NCBI GenBank assembly: GCA_036768485.1
Contig: JAVLUZ010000748.1
Span: 62,001 to 126,000, forward strand
DNA length: 64,000 bases
Source of the DNA: Mermis nigrescens
Lineage: Eukaryota; Nematoda; Enoplea; Mermithida; Mermithidae
Direction: 5' to 3'
Below are positions 21,617-31,660 of this stretch, in pieces; the first letter of the stretch is position 1, and each line of letters begins with the position of its first letter. The position numbers were made by a program, and so were the translations under genes. The notes under the pieces were generated by a model, which did not search any database, had not been told where the DNA came from, and worked only from the letters and a program-made list of their open reading frames with translations.

Positions 21617-24600
21617 GTGGATTTCAGCTTGCTTGCACAGACAAACGCTTTCATCTGTATACACTTGAAAGGAAATCTGTGGAAAACCCCTGTAGCACAC
21701 ATTCCCATAGGGAGGTGAGGGGGGTATTACCCCCACCTTGGGGTCCGAGACTTGAATCACTGTCGGACGATTTTGAGCTATCAAACATTTTCTGCATGAT
21801 TTTTGGGTACAAAAGCAGCGAAAATATTAAATTTGTGTCAGGCGCTTCGCGCCGACTCAATACATTTCTGTTTTGTTTACCCATAAAACACCTAGAATGA
21901 ACTTAAAAGATCTGAAAAGTCCATATTTTCGATGAATTCTTATATTTTTTACTCACAAGAGTGACAAAACTAGTCAGAATGGGACAAAAAAGTAGTTAAA
22001 AATGCAGTTTTTCACATCTGCAAAGAAGGTTAGACTCTCAAATTTAGTGGTCCTAAATTTTGGGATTTCACTCCACCCTGAACTTTCGACCTTGGGAAAC
22101 TATGCCCTGTAGCACACCTGGGCATGGAAAGGAGTTTAAGGGTCGAAACCATGCCCCATTATTTAAACTACCGGTCACTCCTTTCTCGAAAAAATGTTCA
22201 TTAAAAGCCCAATGTGTCGCGTCGATGCTTGAGAGACCATTTAGGTAAATGATGGATTGCGAATTCTTATCCCCCGTATAATTCATGTGACATGGAAGGA
22301 AAGTTAACATGCACGAACAAACCGCTATTAGCTACCTATTCGTAATTATCTTATATATCACATTATTCTAATATAACATAATATTCATAATATTATATTA
22401 AAGGTATGCACCCCAGAAGTTGAAATACCCCCAGAAATCAAAATACCCCCCAGAATAAAAATTTTGAGAATTTTTTGCTTTTTTAGCGATTTTTTGATGC
22501 CATTGGATAGTGCTCGATGAGAAACGTCGAAAAATGGTGTTTTTTCGCTATACGGCCACTTTTAAGACCATTTTTTGACCTTTGAAAATTTTTCAATCCC
22601 CCCAGAATTTTGGTGCTGCCCACTTATGCTGATGGGGATCCCACCACCAAAGACGGTCAGCTCCTTCGAAGACTGACATTTGTAACTCCCTTTTCAGGCA
22701 GGAGATTGCTTTTTAGGCTAATTTTAGTTTCTTTTATGCTATTTTTGAACAGAATTAAGCCTAGCAATAAAATTTTTCAGCCGTTATTTTCAGTATGATC
22801 TAAGCCCCGCAAGTCTCCACCATACATGCACGTAGGGGGATGAGGGGTGTTACCTTCCGAAGGGTCAGCCAGACAGGTACTGTCCGGCGATTTTGAGCTG
22901 ACGGAACGTTTTTTGCATTATTTTCAAGGACAAAAATGGTAACAGTGTCAAAATGTTTCCGGCTCTTCGCGCCTAATTAATAATTTTATCGGTTTTTTTC
23001 CTCAAAAAACACTTAAAATTGATCAATTTCTGTATTTTTTATGTTGAAAGCGATATAATGCAGTCAAAATGGAGTAAACATGCTGTATAAATGCGATATT
23101 ATAATGAAGGAGCGATTTTTAGGCTATTTTGACCATTTTTCGTTTGAATATCAAAGAAATAGCGAACACTAAATTAAATGGTCTGGATTTCTGGGATTTT
23201 ATCCGCCCCTTCCCCTGCCGATCCTGAGCTCGTGCATCTATGCTCCACGCTTCTTATTATATTATTATTTTATTTTATTATTATTATTTTCTTATTATCT
23301 TATTATTTTATTTATCTTATTATTTTATATACAAACATTCGAATAATTTTGTTTATAAAATAATAATAAGGTGATTTTGTCTATAAAACACTAAGGGTGC
23401 GTAGTAAATATACAAATATAATTATTATAAATAATAAATATAAATATAATAATTAAATATAAATATAAATATGATAATTAAAATATAATATAATTATTTA
23501 ATATAAATATAATTAAATATAATTATATTATATACAAATAATTATTTGCGGGACTTTTCATTTATTTTTAGCTGAAAAATAGGCCCTTTATTCTTATATA
23601 AGTGTCCTGCCGAAGAAGGAAAAGATCAGTTTTCTTTAAAATGTTTAATGCACTTTTATTACAAAAATAAATGATTAAATAATCATGCTTAAATTATACT
23701 ATGAGCGACTTTTTTATTCATTTTCAAATTTTTTCAAATAAAAAATAGACCCATTTATTCGAATTTTATTCCGCGATCGAAGAACGAAAAGATTATTTTT
23801 CTTTAAAACGTTTCATTCACTTTTATTACAAAAATAGATAATAAAGTGATTTTGTCTATAAAACGCTAAGGGTGCGTAGTAAATATACAAATATAACTCT
23901 ATTTCTGCAGTTTGTGCAAATTCGTATGTTTAGAACAAACAAAATACAAAAAATGAAGTGGCTCTAGTCAGATTGACTACGCCGGGCAAAAAATTGCCCG
24001 ACGATTTGAGACCATATTTGAAAATTCGACCCGAAATCGCCAACAAGCCGTGCGCATTGGTCGAATTTAAAACAATCGAATTGGCCCAACGGGCCTTGCT
24101 CACTTTCAACGGCGCCAACGATTGGAGGGGCTTGCAGGTAGAGCTACAGTAATCCGTAGTAGAGGTTTAGACGAATAATTATTCGTAATTATTTTATAAA
24201 TAATTAATGGTAATTTTTACGAATAATTAATAATTTACATAATAATTATTTTTAAATTATTTTTTTGTGTGTACGTGACACGTATGTATTGACTCTATGG
24301 GACATTGCAAAAATTCCTTTCTTGCACCTACATACGTTGAGGTTCAAGGAAGCACTCTCTTACAGTGGCGGATTCAGGATTTTCCTAAGGGGGGGCGGTA
24401 CCCCTAGGGAGGCAGAAAAATAAGCCGTTTCAACCCGGAAATCGCTAAAAATCGCTCAAAAATCCTTAATTTTGCGCACTATTTTGGGCCAATGAAGGGG
24501 GCGGCCGCCCCTAAATCCCGTCCCTGCTCTCTTAAATTATGTTTCATTTTTTATTCAAAAGATTTTACGTGGTATTGCGTGAAAAGCGCATTTGGGTAAT

Positions 24601-27600
24601 TTTTTCAAAATCGGGACGTTATTATTCCATTTTCATAACTGAAGTATTTGGGTACTTTGCTAAAGCTGTAGGCCGTGTGGCCCGGTGCGAACAAGCCAGA
24701 TACATATTTAAACCTATTTACAATATTTAAGTTCATTTAAAATTGATATTTTAATTATTTAAAATTTAAATTTAACTTTAAATTTAACTCTAAGTATAAA
24801 TTTATATTTTTTTAAATTTATTTTTTTGAATATCCAAGTAGTTAAGTACAAATAAGTTAATAAGTAAAATATGTGAATACGTAAGCTCATGCGTACATGT
24901 TCACAGGCCCGTATTTAGGATCTTATTTCGGGGGGGCGAAAATTTTGAGTTGAAATTCTAAAGTGACTTTTTGGGCTTAAAAATTGCGGTTACGCGTTAA
25001 ATACATCGTTTATCGTCGTTTCTGACGATACTTAATCTTTCTAGGGTATAAAAACGTAAAAAATTGGAAAAAATGAGAAAATTCAAATAAATTGAAGCAA
25101 ATATACTCAAAAATGAGTTTGATTTTTTTTAGCAAATAGTTGACTAAAAACATTCAAAACAGCGCCTTTTCTACTAATTTCATTAAATTTTTTGGAAAAT
25201 CGCCAATTCCGGGGTGGGGATGAATTAATTTCTTGGGGTTGTAAAAACCCACAAACCCGTATGCGTGCCCGCGTCTCGTTATTAGCGTTGCCACTCGTTG
25301 AGGTCCTCCCATTGGCGACCACCGAAAAACGGCGTCGTGTGGTGGAAGATCAGTCAAATAATCAACACCAAAAACACGGTGTAAACAAAGGGGGTTTGTC
25401 CAGCTCGTTGAAATCCGACTCTATTTTGCATCACGATTCCAACCCGAATAATTCGCCCGATTCGCCCAAGCAAAGCCGGTGTCGATTGGCCCACCCGGGC
25501 GCCAATTCTCCGCACGTTCAAAATCGTCTCCCGTTTAAGTCCATACCTCAGAATAAGGAGGCGGGGCGACATGGCTTCGATCGTAGTCCTTGCGTAAGCA
25601 TATTATAATAAAAAAATTCAAAAAAAAATAAAAAATAAATATACAAAATGAAAAATAATAAAAAATATAAAAATAAAATATACAAAACGAAAGAAACGTA
25701 AAAATGGATTATTCGACCAAATATGTCGTATTAGTTTACACAGTTCAGTTTGTAAACAAAAATAATGGGCAGAATCAATTTTTCTATTTACTTCGATTTT
25801 TAGTTTTTATTTAATTTTGAAATGATTTTTATCTTTTAGTCGTTTTTCCCCTTTTACGAACAAAATTAATTTTTCTAATTCCTTCAGTTTTTAGCGTTTA
25901 TTTTGTTTTTTGTTTTTATTTTTTACTTTTTAGTTTACACTTCATGAAGCGGCCGACCCTTGGTCTACGAATTTACTCGAATTTTAGTCTTCAGCTTATT
26001 TTTTGTTTTTTATTGTTTATTTTTTACATTTCGGTTTACACTTTAATTTTAGTCGACGTCTCATCCGAATGATTATTCGCCGCTCAGTTGTAGTCCCTCG
26101 AGTTTGGGCAATCGTTCGGGAAGCCCTTGGCTGCGCAGAAAGTACATTTTCAATTTTTTCCCACTATTCTAGTCCATTTCTTATTTATTTATTTTATTTA
26201 TTCATTTACTCCGTTTTTTGGCCTTTTTGTCTCACATTTGTCCATGAGGCAGGAAGTGGAGACAAAATTCAAAATTAATGACTAAAAAATGATCAAAAAC
26301 TTATCAAATTAAAATTTAAAAAATAATTAAAAATTTAAAAAAATTAAATTACTAATTTTTTTATTAATATTTACAATAATAATAATAATAACAAGAATAA
26401 TTGAAAATTTAAAAAAAATAAATTACTAATTTTTTATTAATATTTACAATAATAATAATAATAATAACAATAATTGAAAATTTGAAAAAAATTAAATTAC
26501 TAATTTTTTAATAATATTCACAATAATAATAATAATAATAATTAAAAATTTAAAAAAGAATTAAAATTACTAATTTTTTAATAATATTCACAATAATAAT
26601 AATAATAATAATTAAAAATTTAAAAAGAATTAAATTACTAATTTTTTATTAATATCTACAATAATAATAATAATAACAACAATAATTGAAAATTTAAAAA
26701 AAAATTAAATTACTAATTTTTTATTAATATTTACAATAATAATAATAATAACAAGAATAATTGAAAATTAAAAAAATAAATTACTAATTTTTTATTAATA
26801 TTTACAATAATAATAATAATAATAATACAATTTTTTATTAATATTTACAATAATAATAATAATAAGAACAATAATTGAAAATTTGAAAAATAATTAAATT
26901 ACTAATTTTTTTAATAATATTCACAATAATAATAATAATAATAATTAAAAATTTAAAAAGAATTAAATTATCTAATTTTTTAATAATAATATTCACAATA
27001 ATAATAATAATAATAATTAAAAATTTAAAAAGAATTAAATTACCAATTTTTTATTAATATCTACAATAATAATAATAATAACAACAATAATTGAAAATTT
27101 AAAAAAAATTAAATTACTAATTTTTTATTAATATTTACAATAATAATAATAATAATAATTAAAAATTTTAAAAAAAGATTAAATTACTAAGTTTTTATTA
27201 ATATTTACAATAATAATAATAACAATAATTAAAAATTTAAAAAAAATTAAATTACTAATTTTTTATTAATATCTTGACAGCTTTAATTCTGAAAAATTAT
27301 GGTGTCGTTGCATAATTTTGTCGTTTCTTGCGACTTGTTTAAAATTTCCTATACTCTGTGATTAACCGAATTTTTTAAAATATAGTTTTTTTATAAAAGA
27401 AATAAATAAAATAATAAAATAAAAAATATAATAAAAGGAATAAATCTGTGGAGAGTGATCGAATTAAATTGAATTAATTTGAAAGTTTATTTAGTTTTAA
27501 TTTAATACAATTAATTACGGACCGAAGCTTTAACTCTTGAGTGTAAATAATTTCTTTCGTAGACCATCTGTCGTTTTAGGAATTTTCTTATTTTCTAATA

Positions 27601-30600
27601 GAAATTTCGAAATTTAGCTTGTTGCCTAACTTCGTCGAAAATTTTTACTTGATAGATTGAAAAGTTTTTTTAATTTAATTTTTTTTGAAGTAAATCGATT
27701 TATTATTGGTAAATTTAGGCAAAAGGTTAATTAACGATTTAAATTTTTTTGGTAACTTCCTTTACAAATTTTAATCATCAAGTTTTCCATTAAAGATTTT
27801 CATTCTTGTCGAAAAAGTACAATATATTTGATTTCATGGATTTTTCGTTTAATTTAGAAATTTTTGGCAATTTTAACTTTCGGAGATTTGTTAGTCCAAT
27901 TATTTTTAAAGAAATAAGCTCCTTTGGAATTTCCATCTGTCAAATACGCGAATAATTGGTCTAAAATTATTCTGGGCTCTCGAAATAAAGGTCATTTGGT
28001 TGCACGTTTTTTTTCAATTACATATTTTTGATTACTTTTCAATTACATATTTTTAATTACGAATTATTTATTTTAATTATAAATTATCTATTCTGATTAT
28101 AAATTATTCTAATTTTGAACCTATTTTTCCAAACAAGCATACATGGACTGGGTGTGTTAATTTAGGGACGATGCTCAAAATTTTTATTAGTCGAAAAAAG
28201 TCTAGAAATCGCGAAAAAAGAAAAATATAATTTAAAATGTTAAAATTTCGTTAAAAAACATCGTCTAAAATAATAAAAATTAAATTAAATTAAAAATTAA
28301 AAAATCTCAAGTTTAAATTAAAAAAAAACGTTAAAAAATTTAAAGTATGACAAAAATTGTAGGAGTAAACATGGGTATGCAGGTTTGGGAATTGCAGCTT
28401 TGGCGATTCATGCATAAATTGCTTTTAGACTTTTAGCAAACTCAGAATACGGAAATTGACCGCAGTTCATTTAGAATTCAAAGTTTGAATATTATGTCAT
28501 TTTTGCGGTCTTTTTGGCGCTAATAGTCGGAGATGTGTAATAAATGTCGAAATTTTGCATTTTTGTTAGCAGTCTTATCGATTTTTCACCCTTTTTTTAC
28601 CATTGAAGCTTTTTGACTCCACCGATACACCACCGAACTTTTTTTCAATATTTTTTTGCGTGGTCCGAACCGTACATGGGCAGGTTAAAAAGTGCCCAAA
28701 AATTATGGCTCCATGGCGCTTCATTTTTCGCAGAATTTTACTATTCTGGGGTTCGCGCACAACCCCCGTCCCCGCTCAAATGCTGGTCAGGATCATGTAT
28801 TGACTGGACAGCAGCCAAACTCTGGGATATAGTGGGACAAATAAAGTCTGGAGTATTAATTCTGGAACCTACGTGATTTTGTGGGTCTTTCGGATTCTGG
28901 AGGTCCAAAGCGCCCCTCCCCCTTCCTAGACCCTCTATGCTCGTGTGTGGTTCGAACCCTTCCGACCCTTATGTCCATTTTAACCTAGATGCACAGGGTC
29001 GGGGTCATACATGTAAGGGCTCTAAATTTTTGTTGGCGGGTCCCCGGCCAATTTTAGGAGAGGATAAATGACCGCCAATTTTTGGCCAAAAAACGCTTAA
29101 AGCGGCCAAAAAAATTAATTTTTTCCTCGGGGGGGGGGGGGGGTCAAAAATTTGCTGGCTTAGAGGGGATGGGGGCCGGGGGAAGCCGACTTTGGTTGGG
29201 GCTCAACTCCCCCATTCTTATATGTATGATCGGGGTGGGCAAGGGGGAAGAAATCCCAGAAATCCAAACCAGTAAATTCAGTGTTACTTTTTTCCATCTA
29301 AGGGCCGAATCACAGAACGTTGGGTAAGGTAAATGTATGGCAAAGGTAAAGGTTGGGTAAAGTCTAGGTAGCAACCTAAGGTTTACCAGCCTTGGTAAGT
29401 TACCTAAGGTTTGCCAAGCTCTGGTATCACAGACGGTTGGGTAATGGCAAGGTAAGTACCTAAGGGTAAACATTAGGTAGATGAGAAAATTTATCATTTT
29501 TATTGCAAATCCGTTCGGTTTAGCGTCTGACATTCTCTGAATTATTGTAAAATACAACTTAAATTGATTTGTATTCGGTTTTGATGGATACCTTCAGCTG
29601 AAGTATCATATTCCTCAAAATCGAGAGACAGATTGTGGAGTACGGCGCAAGCAACTATTACATTACAGCATTTTTTTGGATTGAATCGCAACTTGCTACT
29701 TGAGCATGGGAATATACGTATTAAAATTCCATTCAGCCGTTCGATAGCCAAGCGTGTAGACGACTGAGCGAAATTGTATCGCTTTTCTGAACTAGATTGG
29801 GGGTTCACTAAAGGTGTCATTAGGTAACGCATGCGCGGGTAACCACGATCCCCCAAAATGTGAAAACGGCCCGGCAATGCCTCCAAGGAATTTTTTAAGG
29901 CGGACTCATCGAATATGCGAGCATCGTGGGTGCTCCCTTTCCAGCTTGCAACAATATTTAGAATTTTGCACTTAGCGTCGGACACTAACTGCTTATTAAT
30001 CGAATACCAACCTTTTCTATTTCGGTATAACGTCATTTATTCCGCCAGGATGTTGAATTGGCACATGAGTACAGTCTATTGCACCTAAAACTCCAGGAAA
30101 TCCTCGTTTTTCATAAAATTGCCTCTGAATCGATTTGACCTTGCTAAATCTGTATCGCATATAAAATTGTTGGTCATTGTAAATTTCAAACAGTTCAGTC
30201 CGTTTAATAAGCCGGTGTGCATGAAAGAATAAATCTTCCTCGTTTTCCCTTGCATCATCCAAAAATTCAATCAAATCCATTGATAACGTAGACTAATTGA
30301 ATGTTAACAGACCTTTACCTCTGCTCTTAGCAAGGGTTAGATCATTGGGCAAATTTGTCTCTATTTACCGAAGCTTTACCTTACCTTTACCTTACCCAAC
30401 CTTCTGTGATATGGCAATCTCTAACCTAACCTAGACTTTACCTAAGGGTAGCTAATTTACCAAAAGGCAAGTCTTACCTAACCTTCTGTGATACGGCCCT
30501 AAATGACGAAACTGGTCAAAATAACCAATAACACGCTTTTTCGTGGTTATACCGCATTTTAAAAGCATTTTCGGTCCACTTTGACTGCATTAAATTGTTT

Positions 30601-31660
30601 TTGACTCTAAAAACGTTGAAATTGATTATTTAGCGAGAAATTTTGTGTTTCATGCTATTTAAATCGAATTTCGGGCGCTTTTTTAGTAAAGAAGTACTTA
30701 AAATACCGGAAAAATCTGACACTATAAATGCTTTTATCCTCAAAAATGATGCAGAAAATGTTCCGTCAGCTCAAAATCGCCCGACGGTACCTTTCTGCGT
30801 GACCCTTTCGATGATGGAATTCTATTCCCAACCCCCGTCATCAACTATGTAACGGCTCGAAATTTTGGATGGGGGTCCCTGGCACACGTGGGCGTGGAAA
30901 GGGGGTATGCACCCCCGAAGGCCGAACACCTACCCCTACCCCCAAAACCGAAATTCCCCAAAATTCAATTTTCAAAATTTTTTGTTTTTTTTTCGCGAAT
31001 TTTTGAGGCCAATCGATAGTGCTCGATGGAAAACGTTGTAAAATGGCGCTGTTTTCGCCTTACCAGTATTTTTAAGACTATTTTTTGACCTTTTCTTGCA
31101 CACCCCCCCAGAATTTCGGCGCTGCCTACCTGTGGTCCGTAGCCGTTTTTAGTGGAGGCAGGCACGTGGCTGGCCGTCCTATTTTGGGGAGACGAACACC
31201 AATTTTGGGGTGATCAAACCCTAAAAGGCCAAAAATAGCACAAAATAACGTTTAAAAAGTCCGATTGTTCTGAATTTGGGGGGTCCGGACCCCCCTCATT
31301 CTTTCCCACAGCTACGCGCCTGGGGGAGGGGTGAGGTACCTCAAAATTTCGGCCAAAACGCTTAGAAACGGCCAAAACTCAAGTTTTTCGAAAAATCGAG
31401 GGGTGGGGGTCAAAATTTTTCTAAATTCGAGGGAATGGGGGACGGCCAACTTAGCGTATCATATTCTATGTGCGTGTGTGCCATGGAAAAAGTGATTATC
31501 AAATCCGCGTATTCCATTCGGCCCATTTTTCTCCCAAAGAATGATGCTCGGCTCGACGAACGATTTGTCGGCGATTTCAAAGGACGCAAATTTGGTTACA
31601 GTAATCCGGCAGCCGAGGGGTCCGGACAACACGAGGGGTTTTAGCGGGTCCCTAAATTAG
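21441..31660 (+). CDS. LARP6: LARP6-like La-related RNA-binding protein (3' five exons)
   Basis: LARP6 proteins bind mRNA stem-loops through a La motif plus RRM; the vertebrate protein controls collagen mRNA. Five exons (21441-21616, 23934-24137, 25303-25593, 26053-26141, 31540-31660) join in phase into about 292 residues and a TAG. In order: the La-RRM linker (SGTKVRRVKPLPDWDE), RRM strand one (RTILVFN), RRM end (CALVEFKTIELAQRAL), a basic start to the tail (TEKRRRVVE), a long Ser/Asn/Pro-rich tail, the GSPWLRR motif, and a C-terminal SUZ-C signature (RGPDNTRGF) eight residues from the end. The GSPW and RGPDxTRGF motifs together are specific for LARP6 over other La-related proteins. The La motif itself should precede 21441 and was not found; the gap at 20913 is the likely place. 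No clear AATAAA was seen soon after the stop; ATTAAA at 31661 directly abuts it. Confidence 0.92.
21697..22075 (+). repeat. Family C interspersed repeat
   Basis: It has cacattcccatagggaggt, a G run, gtcggacgattttgagct, and the hairpin GGCGCTTCGCGCC at 21841-21853. It begins about 80 bp after a LARP6 exon. Confidence 0.6.
22404..22628 (+). mobile_element. hAT-like MITE, family A (left end lost)
   Basis: It lacks the CACACCTGGGCG end, starting at ggtatgcaccccagaag, but has the full body and the right end ..GCCCACTTATG. Because the left end is missing, no target duplication can be paired. Confidence 0.7.
22830..23245 (+). repeat. Family C interspersed repeat
   Basis: It begins CATACATGCACG and ends near ..CTCGTGCATCTATG, with a body that is a reordered or inverted match to 4127-4545 (gccagacaggtactgtccgg, gacggaacgttttttgcatt, ttttgaccatttttcgtt). 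The hairpin is decayed (ccggctcttcgcgcc). Confidence 0.6.
23240..23545. repeat. AT-rich simple sequence
   Basis: Runs of ttattatttt and aaatataattaaatata type low-complexity sequence inside a LARP6 intron. No other signal was seen. Confidence 0.7.
23934..24137 (+). CDS. LARP6: LARP6 exon: RRM core
   Basis: The acceptor atgtttag ends at 23933 and the donor TTGCAG|gtagag follows 24137. It is 68 codons in phase 0/0. It reads EVALVRLTTPGKKLPDDLRP and CALVEFKTIELAQRALLTFN. The nearby better-looking acceptor at 23910 puts stops in every frame, so 23933 is chosen. The ALVEF strand is the RNP1-equivalent of the RRM. Confidence 0.88.
24363..24526 (+). mobile_element. hAT-type MITE, CAGTGGCGGATTCAGG ends
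   Basis: It starts CAGTGGCGGATTCAGG and ends ..AAATCCCGTCCCTG, flanked by identical 8-mers CTCTCTTA (24355-24362 and 24527-24534). It is the same family as 16122-16303. It lies in a LARP6 intron. Confidence 0.88.
24905..25235 (+). repeat. Family B-like repeat
   Basis: It starts with aggcccgtatttaggatc and carries the B body (gtgactttttgggctta, gttacgcgtt, tctttctagggtataaaaac, attgaagcaaatatactc) and a G-rich right edge (attccggggtggggatg). No target duplication was recognised. Confidence 0.6.
25303..25593 (+). CDS. LARP6: LARP6 exon: basic and Ser/Asn-rich tail
   Basis: The acceptor ctcgttgag ends at 25302 and the donor CCTTGC|gtaagc follows 25593. Its 97 codons in phase 0/0 begin VLPLATTEKRRRVVEDQ and continue through low-complexity Ser, Asn, His and Pro. 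An alternative acceptor at 25284 (cgttattag) has a better pyrimidine tract but the wrong phase. The tail is expected to be disordered. Confidence 0.85.
26053..26141 (+). CDS. LARP6: LARP6 exon: GSPWLRR motif
   Basis: The acceptor aattttag ends at 26052 and the donor AGAAA|gtacat follows 26141. It reads STSHPNDYSPLSCSPSSLGN, then RSGSPWLRR plus two bases of Lys. The Ser-rich stretch leading to GSPW(x)RR is typical of the LARP6 C-terminal region. Confidence 0.9.
26314..27275 (+). repeat. ~70-80-bp minisatellite with embedded (AAT)n, ~13 units
   Basis: Repeating units of aaattactaattttttatt, aatatttac, a run of aat trinucleotides, then caataattgaaaatttaaa. Unit starts recur about every 70-80 bp from 26348 to 27250. 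Some units have attcac in place of atttac, which defines two subtypes that appear in blocks. It lies in the last LARP6 intron. Confidence 0.88.
28979..29230 (+). repeat. Family D interspersed repeat
   Basis: It shows ggtccccggccaattttagg, gataaatgaccgccaatttt, a run of 16 G, gctggcttagaggggat and ccgactttggttgggg. Related copies lie at 2960-3230 (inverted), 31960-32300 and 57535-57760. It is non-coding. Confidence 0.6.
29302..30499 (-). mobile_element. PIF/Harbinger DNA transposon copy (1198 bp)
   Basis: The ends are imperfect inverted repeats: GGGCCGAATCACAGAACG at the left and, reversed, GGGCCGTATCACAGAAGG at the right. TAA flanks both sides (29299-29301 and 30500-30502), the TWA target of PIF/Harbinger. 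Subterminal regions hold many ggtaaggtaa-type repeats. Only a transposase is present; the Myb-like partner protein of autonomous elements is not seen. Confidence 0.9.
29542..30280 (-). pseudogene. HARBI1-like DDE transposase, frameshifted
   Basis: Two overlapping reading frames on the minus strand cover the DDE_4-type nuclease of Harbinger transposases. The first (30280 down to 30017, 87 aa) ends with GAIDCTHVPI, holding the first catalytic Asp. The second (30036 down to 29542, 164 aa) holds NRKGWYSIN, THDARIFDES, then ILGDRGYP (second Asp) and AIERLNGILIRIFP (catalytic Glu). They are joined by a single frameshift within 20 bp just after the first Asp motif. The catalytic residues are therefore all present but not in one frame, and the N-terminal ~100 residues of the usual family length are missing. 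The domain is otherwise intact, suggesting a fairly young copy. Confidence 0.9.
30883..31134 (+). mobile_element. hAT-like MITE, family A
   Basis: It runs from CACACGTGGGCG to ..GCCTACCTGTG with flanks GTCCCTGG and GTCCGTAG (two mismatches). It lies in the last LARP6 intron, between the family C/Harbinger composite and the terminal exon. Confidence 0.75.
31540..31660 (+). CDS. LARP6: LARP6 terminal exon: SUZ-C motif and stop
   Basis: The acceptor is a pyrimidine-rich cccatttttctcccaaag ending at 31539. One base completes Lys, then MMLGSTNDLSAISKDANLVT, then VIRQPRGPDNTRGFSGSLN and TAG at 31658-31660. RGPDxTRGF is the conserved SUZ-C core. A longer reading frame in another register covers the same bases but is accidental. 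Confidence 0.93.

Larger units (their letters stand above)
29235..30850 (+). repeat. Family C repeat split by a Harbinger insertion
   Basis: The left piece (29235-29301, gaaatcccagaaatccaaa...) and right piece (30503-30850, atgacgaaactggtcaaaa..., cgctcaaaatcgcccgacgg) read as one family C copy once the 29302-30499 element and one TAA are removed. Confidence 0.7.

Noticed and set aside
23911..23933. Splice acceptor ctgcag at 23910 for the LARP6 RRM exon
   Set aside because: It has a good consensus, but all three frames from it meet a stop before or at odds with the RRM reading; gtttag at 23933 gives an open phase-0 join.
31435..31644. 69-codon frame over the last LARP6 exon
   Set aside because: It is in a different register from the RGPDNTRGF reading, which joins the previous exon in phase and ends at its own stop.
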